Of a stretch of DNA of 64,000 nt, positions 58,541 through 64,000 are shown in pieces (the first letter of the stretch is position 1; each line of letters starts with the position of its first letter). The notes below the pieces were generated by a model. The model saw nothing but the letters and a program-made list of their open reading frames with translations. It made no database searches and was not told the DNA's origin. Position numbers and translations under genes: made by a program. This stretch comes from Apiotrichum sp. Y4204 (taxonomy: Eukaryota > Basidiomycota > Tremellomycetes > Trichosporonales > Trichosporonaceae): NCBI GenBank assembly GCA_025531455.1, contig JAMYHL010000002.1, forward strand, positions 744,001 through 808,000, written 5' to 3'.

Positions 58541-60715
58541 ATGTCCCGCCGCCGGCGTTCGGGGACAGCGCTCCTCGAAGGCGCCGAGGAGATTGCGCAG
58601 CTACAGCTGCAACAGCATGAAGACTGTGAGCTCTCGAGTTGTCCGCAGTGCGACGGGGCTGATTGTAGTTCGGCGACGACATAGTCGCCAGAATCGGGAG
58701 ATCATCGCGTGAGTGCCCTCGGAAAGGGTTGCGTCCGGACGGAGGACAGGCTCGGCCTACCTCAACATGAGCGCTGTGACCCCATGCCCCGCCTAAACAT
58801 GCTCCCAGCGCTGACATTGCAGAGACAACATCACCCGCAACCGCACGATTCGTTCGCTATCGGAGCAGGTACACTGCATGCAGGCTGAGCTACTAGCGGA
58901 GCGCCGCCAGAACCTCATTATGCGTCGCCGGTTGGTGGAGATGCGCGACGCGCAGCGGACGCTCCGTGGAGATGTGAGTTCTTTTGACATATTGTGCAGC
59001 TTACCCATTTCAGATCGCCATCGAGGCGCTTGACAGTCTTCTGGCTGCCATCCCCGGATTACAGCAGATTCGCGATGCCCTTGCGGCCTCATCACTTCCG
59101 GACATACCCAAACTGCCAGACGCGCCGCCGACTATGCCCAAATTTGGCTTTGCGACTGCCACTCGTCCGGCTGCCCTCGCGGCAGATAATATGGGCCTGA
59201 ATACGCTGGATGAGGTCGCGGAGGAGCCTTCCCCGGAGAAGTGGAAGCGGCGGAATAGGTGCGTGGATGGAGGACGACGTCATGCGAGAGGGATCTCTAG
59301 AGATCTTGGACACTTGAGCTGATTGTGCAGCCATACCAGCCCCAGCCGAGACTCACCGCGCCGTATGCTTTTCAAGACTGCCGTGAACAAGACGGGATCG
59401 CTGAGCCCGAAACGCACTCCGCCGCGAAAGAGCCGCAAACGCCGGGAGAGCGGGCTCCTTCCCATCCGCACATTCGCAGAAGAGTTGGATGGCAGCCCGG
59501 CCGCGTCGCCTGCACGAAAGGAATCGGCATACGGCGAGCATGCTGATGTCGAGGAAGCGGAGAAGAGCGGAGAGTTCCTGGAGGAAGACTTGGTCGAGGC
59601 GACGATCACGCCCAAGGTGGTCCACCGCACGCACAGCAGTAAAGTCAAGAACATTGCCGCCCACTACGAGGAGAAGGAGAGACTAGCTGCGGAACAGACG
59701 CCGTCACCCGTGCCGTCTCCCACCGCTACTATCACCGTTCGTGGTCCTCGTGTCGTCCCCACGGCACCTTCCACAGTGCCCTCCACTGTGGCTGTCGCAG
59801 CTCCCATCTCGACTGTCCCCGCCAAATCATCAAAGAGGGTTCCTGTACCCAAGCTGGAGGAAGATGACGACGGATTCTCGACCTGCTCGACATTGTCTCC
59901 TCCTCCCGACTCTCCCCAACCCCTACCTCCAGCATTGGCAGTGGCACCGACAGCAATCGCTGCCCCTTCACGACCAGCGAAGCCCTCGGCAAAGCAATCG
60001 TTCGCACCAACGGAGCGGGCGGCAGAGACCCCATCGGTATCGCCGCCCCCATCTCTCCCAACAGAGGAACCAGAGTCTGCAGAGGAAGACGGCACCCGTG
60101 GCCGCCGCACACGCAAGGTCGTGAGCTACAAGGAGCCAAGTTTGAACAAGTGTGTATCCAAAACATCTCTCTGCCGCATAGCACTGACATGACAGAAAAA
60201 TGCGTAAACCTGACGGCGCGGTGGTGGACGACCTGCTCGGAGTGATGAACCGCTCCGATACGACTGTTGGCGGCGTTCGGCGGAAGAGCGCATTGCCACG
60301 TTCGACACGGACACTTGCGCCGCCCAGCGAGCTGTTAATGGGCGACGAGATGGACGAGATAGTGATAAAGGAGGAGGGCGATAAGCTGCCCAAGGTGCCA
60401 AAGGCGAGCCTGTCCTCAAGTGGGGGATCTACATCTAGCACCGGTTCGACCAGTTCCGGACCCAGCAGTACTGGCACCACACCAGCAGCTGTCACCAGCA
60501 GCGCGAGGACGAAGACCGCCGGTTCCGCCCTCAAGCCCGCAGCTGAAAAGGCAAGGCGCATATCGCCTGCACCGCGCACGGCGCTCACGGACCTTGACGG
60601 CCCCAACGTCGCTGTCTCCAACGGTTCCGCAGCGACGGGAATCCCTGCCCCACGAGAGCCGGCACGGAAAACCGCAACAGCGGCCGAGAAGCGCCGGCGC
60701 AGCGCGGCCGTTTAA
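58541..60715 (+). CDS. SGO1: Shugoshin, centromeric cohesin protector
   Basis: Recruits PP2A to pericentromeres and shields cohesin from cleavage. Six exons (58541-58625, 58669-58708, 58823-58973, 59014-59258, 59331-60149, 60196-60715) give 619 residues. The N-terminal coiled coil includes RQNREIIADNITRNRTIRSL, as in the family. The basic C-terminal shugoshin motif, which binds phosphorylated histone H2A, is clear (about residues 431-451): RRTRKVVSYKEPSLNKKMRK. It is cut by the last intron inside a Lys codon. The middle is disordered, rich in Ser, Pro, Thr and acidic residues. The acceptor at 58668 was chosen over the later one at 58684 because only it keeps the coiled coil in frame. Confidence 0.9.
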
Positions 60716-60881
60716 ATAATTGTCTTAGTGTCCCGGATGGTTTATCACTGGTGTTCTTGCAGGGCCCAATGGCCCTTTGTTGTTTACTGTTTATGCGACA
60801 TGTGCTTTATGGTTCCATGATCTGTGCCAATACTACAATTGCATGCTCCCCTGATCCTAGTTGATGTGCTGTATAACTTTT

Positions 60882-63192
60882 CTACATGCGGAAGACACCC
60901 CATCCGCCGGCGTCTCCGTCCGCGCCAATCTCGCCGCGGCCGCCGTCACCTCCCGAGGCGGGGCGGCTGGCCTTCTCGTCCGCTGCGAGCTCGATCGCGA
61001 GACCGAGCACGTCACGCGTGTCGCGGGGCTGGATGATGCCGTCGTCCCAGAGACGAGCGGTCGAGTAGAGCGCCTCGCTCTCCTTCTCAATGCGCGAACG
61101 CAGCTCGGCGAAGCGCTTCTCGGCGTCGTCGCTGTGCCTCTTGCCAGACACGGTCTGCATGACCGACGAGAGCTGGTCGGGGCCCATGACACACACCTTG
61201 GCGTTCGGCCACATGAAGAGGAAGCGGGGAGCGTACGCACGGCCACACATGCCGTAGTTACCAGCACCGTACGAGCCGTTGACGACCATGGTGAACTTGG
61301 GGACCTTTGCGCGAGCGACGGCCCTGACCATCTTGGCGCCGTCCTTGGCGATACCGCCGCGCTCGGCAGCCTGGCCGACCATGTAACCCGAGACGTTGAC
61401 GAGGAAGACGAGGGGGATGCCGCGCTGCGAGCAGAGCTCAATGAAGTGAGTAGCCTTGAGGGCCGACGGCGAGAGAAGCACACCGTTGTTGGCAATGATA
61501 CCGACGGTGTGGCCGTGGATCTCGGCGAAACCAGTGATGACGGTCTTGCCGTACTCCTTCTTGAACTCCCTGAACTCGGAGCCGTCAACCGTGCGGGCAA
61601 TGACCTCACGCATGTCAAACGCCTGGCGCGAGTCGGGGGGAACAATGGTGTCGAGCTCCTCGACGGGGTACACCGGCGGGCGGACGGGGCGGGGAGCCGG
61701 CTGAGAGTTAGATCGTGAACGGGACCAGTTAACTCACGTTCGAGGGGACGCTGGCACCGCCAAGGTCGAGAACGGCCTCACGGGCAAGACGAAGAGCGTG
61801 CGAGTCGTTCTGGGCGAGGTAGTCGGCGACACCGGAGACCGAGGTGTGCATGTCACCACCACCGAGAGTCTCGTCGTCGACAACCTCACCAGTGGCGGCC
61901 TTGACGAGAGGAGGACCGGCAAGGAAGATACGACCCTGGTTCTGGAGGAAGTTAGTAACTGTTCATGTTGGAAGACAGTATTGCTAATGCACGAGCCGGA
62001 GAGGTCATGATGTCGTTGCCGGGGCGGCTATAAACAGCTCCACTTCGTGGACTCGACAGCTCGATGCGCTAAATCATGCTCTCGGCACGCTTGGCACTCA
62101 CCTTGACGATGATAACGACGTCGCTCATGGCGGGCATGTAGGCACCACCGGCAACGGAGATACCGTGAACGACCGAGATCTGGGGGATGCCAAGGGCCGA
62201 CATGCGGGCCATGTTGTAGAAGATGCGTCCGAAGTGGTCCTGTTGTGTGTGAGCCAGAGTTCCGTTGTCCGCTGAGCTGGGAAGGGCATGGGGCGAGCAC
62301 TCACATGGTCGGGGAAGACGTTGGACTGGTACGGGAGAGCGGCACCACCACTCTCGACGAGGTACACGCAGGGAAGGCGGTTCTCGAGGGCGACCTGCTG
62401 GGCACGGAGGTGCTTCTTGACAGTGAGGGGGTAGTAAGCGCCGCCCTTGACGGTGGGGTCGTTGGCGACGATCATGCACCGGCGTCCAGAGACGGTTCCT
62501 GCATGTTAGTTGAAAGGACGAGAAAGAACGGTAAGGAGAGAATGATTTGAGCACCGTCATAGCAGACAGCTGCTACTAGCGCGGCAGTCAGGATTAGAGG
62601 GCCCCGCAATTCCCCATCCGACTCTGACGGCTCTCGCATCGCGGATCGCGTCCAACACACCATTGACCACAGCTACCTAACGCGACCAACATTTACTCAC
62701 CGATACCAGTAACGATACCCGCACCGGGGAGCTCGTCGGGGTACACCTCGTGCGCAGCCAGGGGCGAGAGCTCGAGGAACGCGCTGTCGGGGTCAAGGAG
62801 GGCAGCGATACTGACCGTCAGCGTTCCGCACGCGATGAACAAGTGATCTACTGATCGTTCTGTAACGCCATCTCCAATCTCCATTTCGCCCTATCATCTC
62901 ACACTCACCGCTCACGGGCACCGAGCTTGCCGGTTCCCCTCGACTTCCACTTCTCGAGCGTGGCCTTGCCACCACCCTCGCGCGCCTTGGCACGGAGCTC
63001 GTTCATGTTCTTGACGAGGCCCTCCATGTGCTGCTTGGCGGCCTGGGTCTCGGGGCTGTTCTGCTTGAGCGCCGTAGGGAGCGGGGAAGGCGGGGCGTTG
63101 TTGGGCAGCAGGGGCGGCTGGGCGATGAGGCCGCGCGCGAGGCGGGCCGGGAGGCCGCGAGCGAGGGGGCGGGAAAGGCCTGCGCGGAGCAT
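60882..63192 (-). CDS. MCC2: 3-methylcrotonyl-CoA carboxylase, beta subunit
   Basis: Carboxyltransferase half of the mitochondrial biotin enzyme that makes 3-methylglutaconyl-CoA in leucine breakdown. Six exons (63192-62909, 62810-62701, 62498-62305, 62239-62102, 61941-61738, 61700-60882) give 582 residues. The N-terminus is Arg/Leu-rich without acidic residues ([20 protein letters not shown]), a clear mitochondrial presequence. Signature stretches are [74 protein letters not shown] and [20 protein letters not shown]. The end [20 protein letters not shown] is typical. The biotin-carrying alpha subunit is not in this window. The stop is 166 bases from that of convergent SGO1. Confidence 0.95.
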
Positions 63193-64000
63193 CTTTGACG
63201 AGGACAGAGACACGAGGTCGGTGGACGAGGAAGATGGGGGGAGAGGAAGAGGAAGCGAAAGAGTGGACTTTGGGGTTTGTCGTTTAAAGGTTTGTTCTCC
63301 TTTGGTTATGGCTTTGGTGGTGTGCACAAGGTGCGGCGGAGGTGTTTCCCGGCGAGCGTCATGCAACGGTGCGCGTTGCTCTCGGTACTTAGCCGCCGCC
63401 TGTGGAACGCCGGTTGTCCCAGGGCGGGGCATACAGGATGCCTCGGCTATATCCCCCCGCGCCTCCTCTGGGCTTTTTTTTTTCGAACATGCTCTCTCAC
63501 TCCACCAGGCCATTAGAGCGAGATGGCCCCGGACCGATCGAAGCTTTGGTCCGAAGGCCAGCAAGACAGCACAACCCTGGGGGACCATGCTCGACAATCC
63601 TGGAGCAAGGCTGGGTGCGCTGGTGTGCTGCGCTATCCATGGACACTACTGCTGCTGCAGCCATCGGCAGAGACAACACCCACCGGGCTAGCCAGCCAGT
63701 CACCTGCAGCCCTGGCAACCTTCGCTTTCCATCTCCGCGGGCCTCCACGGCTGTACCCCAGATCGGCCCCGCCCAGCTGCACCCCCCATGCTCCCCAATA
63801 CCTCGACGGTGTTGCCGAACAATCTCGGGGTGCTTGGCGCGCGTACGCGAGGCGAGCCGGTTGACACGATGCTTGCTTGCATCGCTTGCCTGCGCTTGCA
63901 CTGGCGCGCTCGCCATACTGGTACTGATACGAGATTGCCCACATGTGCGCAGGGTGGATGTGGGGCCGTCCGCGGCAGCCAGCGGCACATATGTGCGCCG
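63193..64000. other. Promoter side of the MCC2 gene, window end
   Basis: No gene is recognised in these 808 bases. The first part should carry the MCC2 promoter. A short T run lies at about 63474-63483. Confidence 0.5.

Overview
This window is nuclear DNA from a basidiomycete yeast or fungus, most likely of the Tremellomycetes and perhaps the Trichosporonales. It is GC-rich and its genes are split by many tiny GT-AG introns. Gene content also fits: a single-chain urease very close in length to the one known from Cryptococcus, a GH5 enzyme of the EGCrP/sterylglucosidase type, and a COP9 signalosome subunit. No virus, prophage, CRISPR array or intact transposon was seen. I rebuilt the exon structures by hand: 18 protein-coding genes and about 95 introns. 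Every spliced model below keeps an open frame with a length divisible by three, and the conserved motifs fall in the right place. Most introns are 32-50 nt, and a CTGAC or CTAAC branch site usually lies almost against the acceptor AG.

Layout, left to right. 0-11 kb: a Whi5/Nrm1-type G1/S repressor (-) behind a long leader region with a 96-nt G tract, then a long AlkB-type 2-oxoglutarate dioxygenase (-) with zinc-finger-like Cys clusters. 12-18 kb: COP9 signalosome subunit 3 (+) and a conserved fungal protein of unknown role (+). 19-22 kb: nucleoside diphosphate kinase (-) and vacuolar proteinase A (-). 24-33 kb: a secreted acidic repeat protein (+), a secreted type-B carboxylesterase (+) and a single-pass membrane protein (+). 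33-40 kb: urease (-) and a GH5 glycolipid glucosidase (-). 42-52 kb: delta-1-pyrroline-5-carboxylate dehydrogenase (+), an FAD monooxygenase (+), an IRC3-type mitochondrial helicase (+) and a Dnm1-type dynamin (-). 54-63 kb: a large orphan protein with a possible ubiquitin-like domain (+), shugoshin (+) and the beta subunit of 3-methylcrotonyl-CoA carboxylase (-).

The genes do not form one pathway, as is normal for a eukaryotic chromosome. Some share themes. Urease and P5C dehydrogenase both serve use of nitrogen sources. Dnm1, IRC3 and the carboxylase act at or in mitochondria. Shugoshin and the Whi5-like repressor act in the cell cycle. The secreted repeat protein and the carboxylesterase are neighbours, both exported, and each carries a low-complexity tract.

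The points most worth following up are the orphan 1,148-residue protein, a 5-nt micro-exon needed to keep the urease frame, the very compact intron design, and the long N-terminal extension on the AlkB-type enzyme.
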